Origin: Ndongobacter massiliensis
GTDB lineage: Bacteria > Bacillota > Clostridia > Tissierellales > Peptoniphilaceae
Assembly: GCF_900120375.1 (NCBI RefSeq)
Contig: NZ_LT635480.1
Location: forward strand, 62,001-126,000
Direction: 5' to 3'
Length of the DNA stretch: 64,000 bases
Shown here: piece by piece, positions 51,431 through 60,072 of the stretch
How positions within the stretch are numbered: position 1 is the stretch's first letter
Layout of the letters: the number at the start of each line of letters is the position of its first letter
Notes under the pieces: generated by a model
What the model saw: the letters and a program-made list of their open reading frames with translations, nothing else
Database searches by the model: none
Told to the model about the DNA's origin: nothing
Position numbers and translations under genes: made by a program

Positions 51431-52505
51431 GCTGCTTTCCATTGTCGGGGCACGTCCGCAGTTTGTAAAAGAGGCGGTCGTCCAACATGAAATTAAGCGA
51501 CATCCGAATTTGCAGGAAGTGGTCGTTCATACCGGGCAACACTACGATGCTAATATGTCCGGGACATTTTTTGAACTCTTTCATATGAAAAAGCCGGATT
51601 ACAACTTGGGGATTTCCGGCGGCTCTCATGGAAAAATGACCGGCGAAATGCTGATTGCCTTGGAGCCGATTTTTCAAAAAGAAGCGCCGGATTTGGTGCT
51701 TCTCTACGGGGACACCAATTCGACATTGGCCGGTGCTCTGGCGGCGGCGAAGTTGAAAATTCCCGTGACGCATATTGAGGCTGGGTTGCGACAAAATCCG
51801 AAAGATATGCCGGAAGAAATCAATCGCGTGTTGACCGACCACATCGCCGCCTATCTCTTCGCACCCAGCGAGCGAGCCATCAACAACTTAGCGGCTGAGG
51901 GATTGCGCGACAAGGTTTATTTCTCAGGTGACGTCATGTATGATGTGTTTTTGCATATGAAGCCGCGATTTATCGATGATTATTACAAACAGCTGGGTTT
52001 GGAAGAGGGACGTTACATCGTGTTGACGATGCATCGCGATTTTAACGTAGACACAAAAGAAAAACTCGAGCCGATGCTTCGCTCTCTTGCGGCCATCAAT
52101 CGAGAAGTACCCATTGTATTCCCCATCCATCCGCGCACGCGGCAACGCATTGCGGAGTTTCATTTGGAATCGCTTTTGGACGGTTGGCACGTGGTTGAAC
52201 CATTGGATTATTTGCAGCTGATGGGGCTCACGCAGCACTGCCTTCTTGCCATAACCGATAGTGGCGGATATCAAAAAGAGACATATTTTTCCGGGAAAAA
52301 TGCACTGGTGCTCATGGAAGATACGAGTTGGATTGAATTGGTTGAGGAGGGGGTCAACACCTTGACCGATGCGGCGCATCTCGTTGAAGATTTTCAGCGA
52401 ATGACCGATGTCCGCGTTAAAGAAGGCATTTACGGAAGCGGCGATGCGGCAAAAAAGATTATCACTACGGTGGAGCAGAGTTTATCGGATCATCTGCTCA
52501 AATAG
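51423..52505 (+). CDS. wbpI: UDP-GlcNAc3NAcA 2-epimerase, non-hydrolysing (WbpI type)
   Basis: 360 residues from ATG 51423 (GAGGGA upstream); the upstream open frame lies inside the glycosyltransferase gene. IVGARPQFVKEAVV, HTGQHYDANMSG, YGDTNSTLAGALAA (D97) and HIEAGLRQNPKDMPEEINR (E119 and E131/E132) match the WecB/WbpI fold. As the rest of the wbp set is present, the product is more likely UDP-ManNAc3NAcA than UDP-ManNAc; WecB activity on UDP-GlcNAc is the alternative. Its last 24 nt overlap the convergent glycosyltransferase gene. Confidence 0.88.
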   Translation: MHKLLSIVGARPQFVKEAVVQHEIKRHPNLQEVVVHTGQHYDANMSGTFFELFHMKKPDYNLGISGGSHGKMTGEMLIALEPIFQKEAPDLVLLYGDTNSTLAGALAAAKLKIPVTHIEAGLRQNPKDMPEEINRVLTDHIAAYLFAPSERAINNLAAEGLRDKVYFSGDVMYDVFLHMKPRFIDDYYKQLGLEEGRYIVLTMHRDFNVDTKEKLEPMLRSLAAINREVPIVFPIHPRTRQRIAEFHLESLLDGWHVVEPLDYLQLMGLTQHCLLAITDSGGYQKETYFSGKNALVLMEDTSWIELVEEGVNTLTDAAHLVEDFQRMTDVRVKEGIYGSGDAAKKIITTVEQSLSDHLLK

Positions 52506-53564
52506 CGCCAATTCCTTTTCAATCGTATTTTTCGCGAAATAACGTGTCGGCTTGTCGATCAAGCCGGCATTTTTGATCTGCTCCATAATTTCGGGCAATT
52601 CAATTTGTGTGGCGTCATTCGGCACAAGGTAGGCATTCGGAAATTCACCGAAAATTTCCTGACACACGTCAATATTTGAAGTAATGAGCGGCAGACCGTA
52701 GGTTAGCATTTCACAGGACATGACCCCCTGGGTATCTTCACGCGTCGGCATCAGTGCGCAACGAGAACGGTCCAAATACGTAAGCATTTCCGGATGGGCT
52801 AAGGTGCGATTGATCCAAGTCAAATTTTCGGCTTGTGGGAAGTGACTAAAGAATTCACCCTTTCCGATCAGGCAGAATTGATACTGTGGAAATCGCAGAG
52901 CAAGGTCATTGACGATATCGACGCCGTATTTGGCATCGTCCATATTACTGCGAATGGAGATAAAATCATATTCTTTCTCAACGCTTTGATCCTGCGACTG
53001 TTGCTCAAAAACGGCAGCGACGGAATTGTGAATGACGGAAGAAATCGACACAGCCACCGATTCAGGGAGCGAGACGTATTGCCGAAATTTATCGTAAAGC
53101 CAATGGCTGACAAAGATTAAATGGACTTTTTCCTGATTCTTTTGGAAATAGGCATTCCATTTGCGGACTTTCCATTCGTCATATCGATCCTGTAAAAAGG
53201 TATTCCGTGTTTTTACATAAGGAAAGGGTTTGGGATACACATCGGAAAGCTTGAGCACTTCATGACCGTGAAAAAAGAAAACAATCTTTGGGAAACGGCT
53301 ATCGTATTTTTTTAAAAAGCGGTAGTGATTTCGTAGATTTGGCGCATGCGACAAAAGCAGGTCATAGCTTTCATCCGACTGTGCATATTCTGCGGGAGAA
53401 AGTACCCGGATTCCTTCCATTTCATAACCCTGTTCCGCTTGAAAATTCAAGACGGTTACGGAATGACCCTGTTGAAGATAGTACTTATTCCTTGTATGGA
53501 TGAACATGGACGCGACACTGCCGGAGGGATCCGGATAGGCCGTCGCAAGGACAAAAAGCTTCAT
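52482..53564 (-). CDS. GT4-like glycosyltransferase on the opposite strand
   Basis: 360 residues: MKLFVLATAYPDPSGSVASMFIHTR opening, HGHEVLKLSDVYP, and C-terminal ALMPTREDTQGVMSCEMLTYGLPLITSNI donor-binding block. It shares its 3' end with wbpI (24-nt convergent overlap), so it must be read from its own promoter (TGGCAA, 17 nt, TACAAT at 53622-53650). Substrate unknown. Confidence 0.83.
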   Translation of the reverse strand: MKLFVLATAYPDPSGSVASMFIHTRNKYYLQQGHSVTVLNFQAEQGYEMEGIRVLSPAEYAQSDESYDLLLSHAPNLRNHYRFLKKYDSRFPKIVFFFHGHEVLKLSDVYPKPFPYVKTRNTFLQDRYDEWKVRKWNAYFQKNQEKVHLIFVSHWLYDKFRQYVSLPESVAVSISSVIHNSVAAVFEQQSQDQSVEKEYDFISIRSNMDDAKYGVDIVNDLALRFPQYQFCLIGKGEFFSHFPQAENLTWINRTLAHPEMLTYLDRSRCALMPTREDTQGVMSCEMLTYGLPLITSNIDVCQEIFGEFPNAYLVPNDATQIELPEIMEQIKNAGLIDKPTRYFAKNTIEKELALFEQMIR

Positions 53565-54083
53565 AATAACCTCATTTCCGTGTTTCGCAGAGCGGGGAAA
53601 AGCCCCTGTATGCGTGGCACGATTGTATCAAATGTGCTATGGAATTGCCAGGCTAGCTTTTGCTCATGGAAAATGGGAGTGATGGTGGAGCTCGAAAAAT
53701 ATAGATTGAAAAATTTAGACAGTTCCTATTTGTTTGCTTATATTAACACCTCTTTATAAAACCTGCCGAAGAAGTATGAATATGGTACAATTTTCAATAA
53801 ATGCTGTTCATGCTATGAATTATTGGTATCTTAAAGGCAAGTATATATGTCTTAGCGCATGCTGTTTTCAATTTTCAGAGATGCCGAAAGAGGATTATGT
53901 AATTATTTACAGAAAATATCGGATGTGTTACTGAGATATGGGACTCTTGTCCTCTTTAAAAATCTGAACAGGCACTTTATGATAGAACACAAAGATGAAG
54001 TACAGTTTTGTTCGAGCTATGCAATGAATTCGTTTACATTGAGATAGTCGTACTACAGTGTCTTTGATAAAGGAGACTGAAGA
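53565..54083. other. AT-rich divergent spacer between two glycosyltransferase genes
   Basis: About 520 nt. The left part holds a probable promoter for the minus-strand gene (53622-53650). The rest is markedly AT-rich with only short frames lacking ribosome sites; no remnant I can name. The drop in GC starts here and continues through the next gene. Confidence 0.5.
53622..53650 (-). promoter_or_regulatory. Probable promoter of the minus-strand glycosyltransferase gene
   Basis: TGGCAA, 17-nt spacer, TACAAT on the minus strand. The -35 is weak. Confidence 0.5.
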
Positions 54084-55301
54084 ATGAAAAAATTATTTGT
54101 TTTCACGGATCAATATCCTTATGGCACAGGAGAGTCTTTTTTTGAAACAGAGCTTTCTTATTTGGAAAAGCGCTTTTCTGTAACGATTATTACGATGGCA
54201 GCTAAGAGTGATATCTATCGGAAGGTTTCACCAGAGACGCAGATCATTTCCTACCAAGATCAGAAAAGCCCAAGAATAGTTATTCAATCCTTATTTTTAG
54301 CCTTGAAAAATTTGCGACGCGAAAAACTTTCTTTTGTTGATTTGTCACGAAGAAAGGATGCAATACACTTTTTTGGATGGTCATATCGTTTTATGACATT
54401 TCTAAAACAAAAAAAACTGCTTATCGACGATGCAATTTATTACACCTATTGGCACAAACAACAAACTTTGGCACTAGTTTTGGCAAAAAAATACTTAAAC
54501 TGGAAGCCTTGTCGTATTGTTTCGAGAATACATGGTCATGATTTGTACAAAGAACGTACAAAAAATAATTATCAACCGTTCAAACGCTCGTTATTACAAG
54601 ATATCGATGCGCTATACTTTATTTCGAGAGCCGGAGAAGTCTATTATGAGGAAAACTACGGGTCTAAACCAAAACATGAAGTTCAATACCTAGGGGTTCG
54701 AACTACTTATGATGCTCAAAGTTTTCATCTGTCAAAGAGCCATACTATTGTAACTTGTTCGGCTCTAATTCCCTTAAAACGAGTAGATATCATTATTGAT
54801 GCGCTGTCCTTACTGAAAACGCCTATACATTGGGTCCATTTTGGCACAGGCCCCCTACAGAATTGTTTGCAGGAACAAGCTGAAAAAAAGTTAGTAGAAA
54901 ACAAAAGGATTACCTATCAATTTATGGGACAAGTGAAAAATGATAAAATTCATGAGTTTTATCGAAACAATCAAGTAGATCTTTTTATAAACACCTCAAG
55001 TTCAGAAGGAGTTCCGATTTCTATTTTGGAGGCGCTCTCTTATGGCATACCTTCCTTGGCAACAGATGTAGGGGGATCAAAAGAAGCTTTATTGAATCAA
55101 AATTTTTTGCTACCGGCGGATGTTACTCCTGAAGAACTGGCAAAACGTATGGAAGCATTTTTCCTGCTACCTTTTGAACAACAATTTCAGTATCGGAAGG
55201 CAGCAACAAACTTGTGGAAAAGCAGATTTAATTCCGAAATACAGTTTACAAAATTTGCGTTATTATTGGCAGGAGGTACTGAGCAAATAAATAAGTTGTA
55301 G
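54084..55301 (+). CDS. GT4 glycosyltransferase, low-GC
   Basis: 405 residues: MKKLFVFTDQYPYGTGESFFETEL opening, SRIHGHDLY, and the donor-site block FINTSSSEGVPISILEALSYGIPSLATDVGG. Fourth glycosyltransferase of the locus. Codon use is clearly more A/T-rich than in the wbp genes (many AAA, TTA, ATT), and the flanking spacers are also AT-rich, which suggests the gene came in separately. AAAGGAG precedes the ATG. Confidence 0.88.
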   Translation: MKKLFVFTDQYPYGTGESFFETELSYLEKRFSVTIITMAAKSDIYRKVSPETQIISYQDQKSPRIVIQSLFLALKNLRREKLSFVDLSRRKDAIHFFGWSYRFMTFLKQKKLLIDDAIYYTYWHKQQTLALVLAKKYLNWKPCRIVSRIHGHDLYKERTKNNYQPFKRSLLQDIDALYFISRAGEVYYEENYGSKPKHEVQYLGVRTTYDAQSFHLSKSHTIVTCSALIPLKRVDIIIDALSLLKTPIHWVHFGTGPLQNCLQEQAEKKLVENKRITYQFMGQVKNDKIHEFYRNNQVDLFINTSSSEGVPISILEALSYGIPSLATDVGGSKEALLNQNFLLPADVTPEELAKRMEAFFLLPFEQQFQYRKAATNLWKSRFNSEIQFTKFALLLAGGTEQINKL

Positions 55302-56011
55302 GCATTCATCAGGCGTTACTATGAATTGAATAAGCTATTTATTGCCTTTTCCGTTCATATCCCTAGGATAGAAATGCGGTAACTACAACAGCACCAGCTA
55401 TGGCCAACAAGATAGCGGGAGAAGAATCGAAATCCTCTATTATCGAAGACACAGAAACAAAATCGACCGAAACTGTAACTATCGCTGCTGCACTTGCTTC
55501 TACACTGAAATCGAAACACGAATCGAACGCGGAAGCAAAGCGGAGGCAAAAACAGGGCGCTAAAACAGTCCACGATGAGAAGACTGAAACATACGAAATA
55601 TGGGTGGAAGACTAATCGTCTCGGCATCTACACAATGTTCCGCACTGTAGCGATACAGCAAGGGGCATTTTTTTCATAAAGCCTTCTCCTTGAAGTGCTC
55701 CGTTATGCGTTGGAATCGCTGTTTTGACAGAACAATAGACTCGTCAAGAGACCGCTCTCCAACATCCAAAACGCAGCATCCGATGCCTGTGTTGAATTTA
55801 TAAAAATGGCCATCAATAGGGTAGCATACAGAAAATTCTCTCTTACTTTTATGGTCTCACATCAACAACAAATGTACGCATCAAGCAGGACAACCAAAGA
55901 GAGGAGTCGCTGAACTGGAAAATGGTGAAACAAAACGAATAAATACTTATTTCATTGAGTAAAGCAAAGCGAAGTCTGCTATAATAAAAACAATGACATG
56001 GGAGGTGGAGT
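55302..56011 (+). other. 700-nt spacer before the serine-hydrolase gene
   Basis: No supported gene. A hydrophilic 71-codon frame (55400-55615) has no ribosome site and low-complexity content (many GAA/ACA/AAA codons). CTGTA/TACAG near 55645 followed by T-rich sequence is a weak hairpin. The right end carries the promoter of the next gene. Confidence 0.45.
55955..55985 (+). promoter_or_regulatory. Promoter of the repeat-anchored serine hydrolase gene
   Basis: TTGAGT (55955-55960), 19-nt spacer and extended -10 TGCTATAAT (55977-55985), followed by GGGAGGTGG and ATG 56012. Confidence 0.7.
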
Positions 56012-58630
56012 ATGCAGTTGAAAAGAGTAAGTCTTTTCTTGACATTGGGACTTTTTTTTATGCTTTGGAACGGATATCCGGTGTACGCGTCTGAAGAATT
56101 CGCACCAGAAGAAATCATTACCGAAGAAAATGATTCAAATCCGGCGACAAATATAGGAAGTGTTGAGGCGGACATAAAAGCAACACAGCAAAACAGTTCC
56201 ACAGTTTCTGAGGAAGAGTTTTCGTCTGCAGAAGAAAAATTAGAAGAAACAGAAGAATCAAACTCTTCAGAAATGCCTCCGACAGATTTCAATGAAGAGC
56301 AAGCATCTTCGGTAGAATCTGTGGAAAGCTCTGAAAATGAAGAAAAATTTGAAGAAGAAGCAGAACCGGAGAATTTGGAAAAGGAAACTCTTTTGCAGCC
56401 GATGACTTTGCCTGCTGTTGAAGAAAACAAAACGGGTTGGGTTGAAAAAGACGGCGAGTGGATTTATGTAAAGCCGGACGGTTCGACGTTTTACAACCAG
56501 GTAATTACTTTCGGACCGAATGTTGCGTATTACATTGGCGATCACGGTCAGCGGATGACGGGTGTGTTCCGCGACGCGCAAGGGAATATGCGTTTAACGG
56601 ATGAAGAGGGGCAGCTATCCCTGCGCGCACAGTGGTGTAATCAAGGGACCGACCGTTATTACGCCAAAGGGGATTTTGGTAAGATTTTCTCTGATCAAGT
56701 GATCACATTCGGCGGCTCCGTTGGCTATTTCATGGGCGCCGATGGCAAAGTTACGTACGGTCAGGCACAGGCATCGAATGGAATAAATTATTTCTCGGAT
56801 TATGCAACCGGTGAATTGGTACAGCAGACGGGCTGGGTCTTTGGAAGAGACGATGAGCGCCTTCGTTACTATGTGAAGGGACGTGGGGAGCTTTTTTCCA
56901 ACCAAGTGATTACCTTTGGCGGCACGGTCGGGTATTACATGGGCACCGACGGCAGTGTGCAGTATGGCGTTTCTATTTCCCCGCAGGGAATTGTTCGCTA
57001 TTCGGATCCGACAACCGGCAAATTGGTACAGGATGCAGGATGGATTGAAGAGGGCGATAAGCGCTATTACGCCAAAGGACGCGGTGAGCTTTTTGCCAAC
57101 CAAGTGATTACCTTTGGCGGCACAGTCGGGTATTACATGGGCGCCGACGGCAGTGTGCAGCATGGGCATTGTGTTTCACCGCAGAGAGTTCATTATTACT
57201 CCGATTTGGAGAGCGGTGAGCTTGTACAAAAACCGGGGTGGATTACTTGTGCGCAGGATGGAGCGCGTCATTATGTAAAAGGTGCCGGCGTGCTTTTCGC
57301 AAATCAAATCATCACCTTCGGCCCGGATGTCGCCTACTATATGAATGAGAATGCGGAAGTAGCCAAAGGCATCACCCGCACCGCCGAGGGCATGGTTTTG
57401 CGCCTCGATGACGAGACGGGACAGCTTTTACTTGGCGCCGGTTGGTTGGAGTTTGACGGCGATCGCTTTTATTTCCAAGAAAACGGTATGCCGTTTCGCA
57501 ATCAGATTATTACATTTGGCATGGAAAATGCGTACCTGATGGGAAAAACCGGTGCGGTGCAATACGGCTGGCAAAATCTTTCCGGGAATCGGTACTATTT
57601 GTTGCCGGATGGACGTGCGGCGCGCGGCTGGAATTCTTTTGCCGATGATTATTTCTATTTCTCACCGATTCGCTACTTTGCGGTTCGCGGTTTGCAGTTT
57701 ACCGGGCAGAAATACCATTATTTTGATGACAATACCGGCGTGCTGCGCACCGGAAAAGTACAATCGCCGAATACGTCGGTTCCCTTTGTCTATGTTTCGC
57801 TGAAGCCGGAATCCTCCGAGTTGTCGGGTCAGGGCTTGGGACGCAGTTATGATGCATACTGCGCTGATGAAGCGAAAACGGCGAAAGCCCGTGCGGCGGA
57901 AGCGGCGGTGCTGCGCTACTTTTCTTCCTATGGCGGCTCGGCGTCCCTGTATTACAACGAAGTGGAAACGGGATTGAACTGGATTCTCAATGACAAGCCG
58001 CAGTATCCCGCCAGCGTGATCAAAACGGTGGTGATGGCGGCGGTGTACGATCGCATTAACCGGGGAGAAATCCGAAACAATGGCGTCATTGAAAATCAAA
58101 TTCATCAGATGATTACCGTGAGCAATAACAGCTCCTATAACTATTTAGTTTATTTAATGGGAGATGGGAATTTTGCACGCGGCTGTGCGCGCATCCGCGA
58201 ATTTGCCGAGCGGAACGGGTACTATAACACCTATGTGCGCCACACGCTCCATCCGAGCGGGTACGCCGTTGCCTCTAATGGGGGCGGCTGGAACAGCATG
58301 ACCGCGGAAGATGCGGGCTTGCAAATGCGCGACATCTATTTGGGACGTCTGGTCAGCCCCTATTACTCGGAGCGCATGACGGGACATCTGTTACAGCAAG
58401 TTTGGCGGAATAAGATTCCCAAGGCGGTCGGTTCGGGCATTCGCGTGGCAAACAAGACGGGCTATGCCGATCAATCCGACGGATATGGTTATTCGCAAGA
58501 TATGGCGATTGTCTATCGCCCGAATAATCCGTACATTCTTTCCGTTTTTGTATATAAATGGGGATTGAGTGATCCACAGGGCGAAGCCGATTGCTGTGCT
58601 TTTGCGCGTGTGGTACACCAGAATTATTAA
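56012..58630 (+). CDS. Secreted repeat-anchored serine hydrolase, class A beta-lactamase-like
   Basis: 872 residues. Signal peptide (1-27), a very acidic Glu/Ser-rich linker (28-140), about six composite repeats, and a C-terminal catalytic domain (about 600-872). The three active-site motifs of the penicillin-recognising fold are present: SVIK (S668, K671), SNN (704-706) and KTG (815-817). The SNN in place of SDN and the wall-binding tail favour a role on peptidoglycan (endo- or carboxypeptidase, or a related hydrolase) over antibiotic resistance, but beta-lactam hydrolysis is not excluded. Strong ribosome site and its own terminator make it a separate unit. Confidence 0.9.
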   Translation: MQLKRVSLFLTLGLFFMLWNGYPVYASEEFAPEEIITEENDSNPATNIGSVEADIKATQQNSSTVSEEEFSSAEEKLEETEESNSSEMPPTDFNEEQASSVESVESSENEEKFEEEAEPENLEKETLLQPMTLPAVEENKTGWVEKDGEWIYVKPDGSTFYNQVITFGPNVAYYIGDHGQRMTGVFRDAQGNMRLTDEEGQLSLRAQWCNQGTDRYYAKGDFGKIFSDQVITFGGSVGYFMGADGKVTYGQAQASNGINYFSDYATGELVQQTGWVFGRDDERLRYYVKGRGELFSNQVITFGGTVGYYMGTDGSVQYGVSISPQGIVRYSDPTTGKLVQDAGWIEEGDKRYYAKGRGELFANQVITFGGTVGYYMGADGSVQHGHCVSPQRVHYYSDLESGELVQKPGWITCAQDGARHYVKGAGVLFANQIITFGPDVAYYMNENAEVAKGITRTAEGMVLRLDDETGQLLLGAGWLEFDGDRFYFQENGMPFRNQIITFGMENAYLMGKTGAVQYGWQNLSGNRYYLLPDGRAARGWNSFADDYFYFSPIRYFAVRGLQFTGQKYHYFDDNTGVLRTGKVQSPNTSVPFVYVSLKPESSELSGQGLGRSYDAYCADEAKTAKARAAEAAVLRYFSSYGGSASLYYNEVETGLNWILNDKPQYPASVIKTVVMAAVYDRINRGEIRNNGVIENQIHQMITVSNNSSYNYLVYLMGDGNFARGCARIREFAERNGYYNTYVRHTLHPSGYAVASNGGGWNSMTAEDAGLQMRDIYLGRLVSPYYSERMTGHLLQQVWRNKIPKAVGSGIRVANKTGYADQSDGYGYSQDMAIVYRPNNPYILSVFVYKWGLSDPQGEADCCAFARVVHQNY
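56440..57760 (+). repeat. Composite wall-binding repeats of the serine hydrolase, with a recent internal duplication
   Basis: Units follow the same three-part pattern, here with KGxGELFxNQVITFGGTVGYYMG as the central block. Bases 56900-56962 and 57098-57160 are 198 nt apart and differ at only two of 63 positions, so two units were duplicated or gene-converted recently. Confidence 0.9.
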
Positions 58631-58679
58631 CGGATTTGTAAAACGCTACCGATCGATGGCGGGTAGTGAATGTTTGATG

Positions 58680-58721
58680 AAATCGAGTGGGCATAGAGAA
58701 AAATGTCCACTCGATTTTTTT
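58680..58721 (+). terminator. Rho-independent terminator after the serine hydrolase gene
   Basis: AAATCGAGTGG pairs with CCACTCGATTT with an inner CAT/ATG pair, followed by a T run. Confidence 0.92.
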
Positions 58722-58946
58722 AGATGGAATTTTTGTGAGGGCACAACATAACAAACAGGAGAGTGGAGAACCAGGCGACGAACTTGCGGAGTGCGGCGAT
58801 GGCGTAATCATCAAAATGTAGTGCGCTCGGAAGTGCCCGTAAAAAAACCGCCGGAAAAAGGAGAAGTGTGTTCAATGCATCTTAAGCGGAATGTGTAACA
58901 TGTCTTGACAGTCAAGGACCGTCTCGTTCTTTTGGCGCTCCCTTCC
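58722..58946 (+). other. Spacer upstream of the rplU promoter
   Basis: Together with the terminator on its left and the promoter and leader on its right this makes a 430-nt gap. A TTGACA at 58905 has no -10 at a usable distance. Nothing else recognised. Confidence 0.4.
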
Positions 58947-58975
58947 TTTACAATTCTGCGGGAATCTGGTACTAT
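58947..58975 (+). promoter_or_regulatory. Promoter of rplU-prp-rpmA
   Basis: TTTACA (58947-58952), 17-nt spacer, TACTAT (58970-58975). Transcript would start near 58982. Confidence 0.82.
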
Positions 58976-58981
58976 TCATCC

Positions 58982-59059
58982 GTGTACCGCACAGATCGGG
59001 TTTAAGTGTGCTACCGAAAAGCACCGCCCGTATGGCGAGTCTTATATGAGGAGGAACAC
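58982..59059 (+). promoter_or_regulatory. Structured leader of rplU (ribosomal protein L21 leader candidate)
   Basis: Two adjacent hairpins can form: GTGCT/AGCAC around ACCGAAA, and CGCC/GGCG around CGTAT, directly before the GAGGAGG ribosome site. Position and shape match the known L21 leader class, which is thought to control its own operon. Family membership is inferred, not tested. Confidence 0.6.
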
Positions 59060-59371
59060 ATGTACGCAATTATTGAAACCGGCGGCAAGCAATACCGGGT
59101 CGAGGAAGGGCAGTCGCTGAAAGTCGAGAAATTGGCGGCGGAAGTCGGCGATTCCGTAACATTTGACCAGGTGCTTTTGGTGGGGGGCGACGAACTGAAT
59201 ATCGGACAACCCTACGTCGATGGAGCAAAGGTCACCGCCAGCGTGTTGGAGCAGGGCAAGAACAAAAAGATTGTCGTTGGAAAATTCAAGGCCAAAAAGG
59301 GCTATCGTCGTAAGCGCGGGCATCGTCAGCCGTACACGATGGTCAAAGTGGAGAGCATTGTCGGCGCATGA
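59060..59371 (+). CDS. rplU: 50S ribosomal protein L21
   Basis: 103 residues: [18 protein letters not shown] opening and [25 protein letters not shown] ending, both highly conserved. ATG 59060 follows GAGGAGG. Overlaps prp by ATGA. Confidence 0.97.
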   Translation: MYAIIETGGKQYRVEEGQSLKVEKLAAEVGDSVTFDQVLLVGGDELNIGQPYVDGAKVTASVLEQGKNKKIVVGKFKAKKGYRRKRGHRQPYTMVKVESIVGA

Positions 59372-59709
59372 TTTCCGTATGGTTCGAACAGGAAGAGGGT
59401 CAAATCACTGCCTACCGTATTACGGGACATGCGGCGCCGGATGAAGAGGGCGCTTTGCGCTGTGCGGCGGTTTCCGTTTTAGCGACCGCCACGATCAATA
59501 CGCTGTCTGAAGTATGCGGCCTGTCGGATCAATTGGAATATGAATTTTCTGAGGGAAATCTGTTTGCCCGCCTTTCTTGGGCGACGCTTTCTACGACGCA
59601 GCGGCGGGATGCGCAGATTGCGCTTCGTGGCTTTGCAGTCAATGTGGAGGATTTGGCGGAACAGTTTCCGGAAACGATACAAATCACCTATGAGGAGGTG
59701 GCGAAATGA
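59368..59709 (+). CDS. prp: Ribosomal-processing cysteine protease Prp
   Basis: 113 residues. Catalytic pair H21 and C32 in [20 protein letters not shown]. Prp removes the N-terminal extension of L27 in Firmicutes; the extended L27 is encoded next. ATGA overlaps at both ends (with rplU and rpmA) show tight coupling. Confidence 0.95.
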   Translation: MISVWFEQEEGQITAYRITGHAAPDEEGALRCAAVSVLATATINTLSEVCGLSDQLEYEFSEGNLFARLSWATLSTTQRRDAQIALRGFAVNVEDLAEQFPETIQITYEEVAK

Positions 59710-59996
59710 TACACATTCAGCTTCAGTTGTTTTCTAGTAAAAAAGGTGTGTCGAGCTCCAAAAACGGGCGCGACTCGAAGGCGAAGCGTCTGGGCGTGAA
59801 ACGCTCCGACGGACAGTTTGTTACCTCGGGCAATATTCTGGTTCGCCAGCGTGGCACCAAGATTCACCCGGGCACAAATGTCCAGCGTGGATCGGATGAT
59901 ACGCTTTTTGCAGTTGTCGACGGTGTTGTTCGCTATGAGCGCCGCGGCAAGGATAAGAAACAAGTCAGCGTCTATCCGCAAGTAGTGTCAGCCTGA
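59706..59996 (+). CDS. rpmA: 50S ribosomal protein L27 with Prp-cleaved leader
   Basis: 96 residues. The first nine residues (MIHIQLQLF) precede [15 protein letters not shown]; cleavage after F9 would expose the functional N-terminus that reaches the peptidyl-transferase centre. The rest ([28 protein letters not shown]) is standard L27. Confidence 0.97.
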   Translation: MIHIQLQLFSSKKGVSSSKNGRDSKAKRLGVKRSDGQFVTSGNILVRQRGTKIHPGTNVQRGSDDTLFAVVDGVVRYERRGKDKKQVSVYPQVVSA

Positions 59997-60010
59997 GAAG
60001 AGGAACAGAG

Positions 60011-60039
60011 GTCGCGGCCCGGGCGGGTCGCGACTTTTT
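60011..60039 (+). terminator. Rho-independent terminator after rpmA
   Basis: GTCGCGGCCC pairs with GGGTCGCGAC (one G-U pair) around a GGGC loop, followed by TTTTT. It separates the ribosomal genes from obgE, although some read-through is likely, as no strong promoter is visible before obgE. Confidence 0.92.
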
Positions 60040-60072
60040 CCATAGTGTCCCTTTTTTGCGGGGAGGTATACG

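Noticed and set aside
53734-54047. Two short frames (66 and 62 codons) in the AT-rich spacer as gene remnants
   Set aside because: No ribosome sites and no similarity that I can name; could be chance frames in AT-rich DNA.
55400-55615. 71-codon frame MANKIAGEESKS... in the spacer before the serine hydrolase, and a 90-codon antisense frame over the same bases
   Set aside because: No ribosome site, low-complexity hydrophilic (or Cys/Phe-rich antisense) content, no recognisable domain.
58905-58910. TTGACA as -35 of the rplU promoter
   Set aside because: No -10 at a workable distance; TTTACA-17-TACTAT at 58947-58975 fits better.
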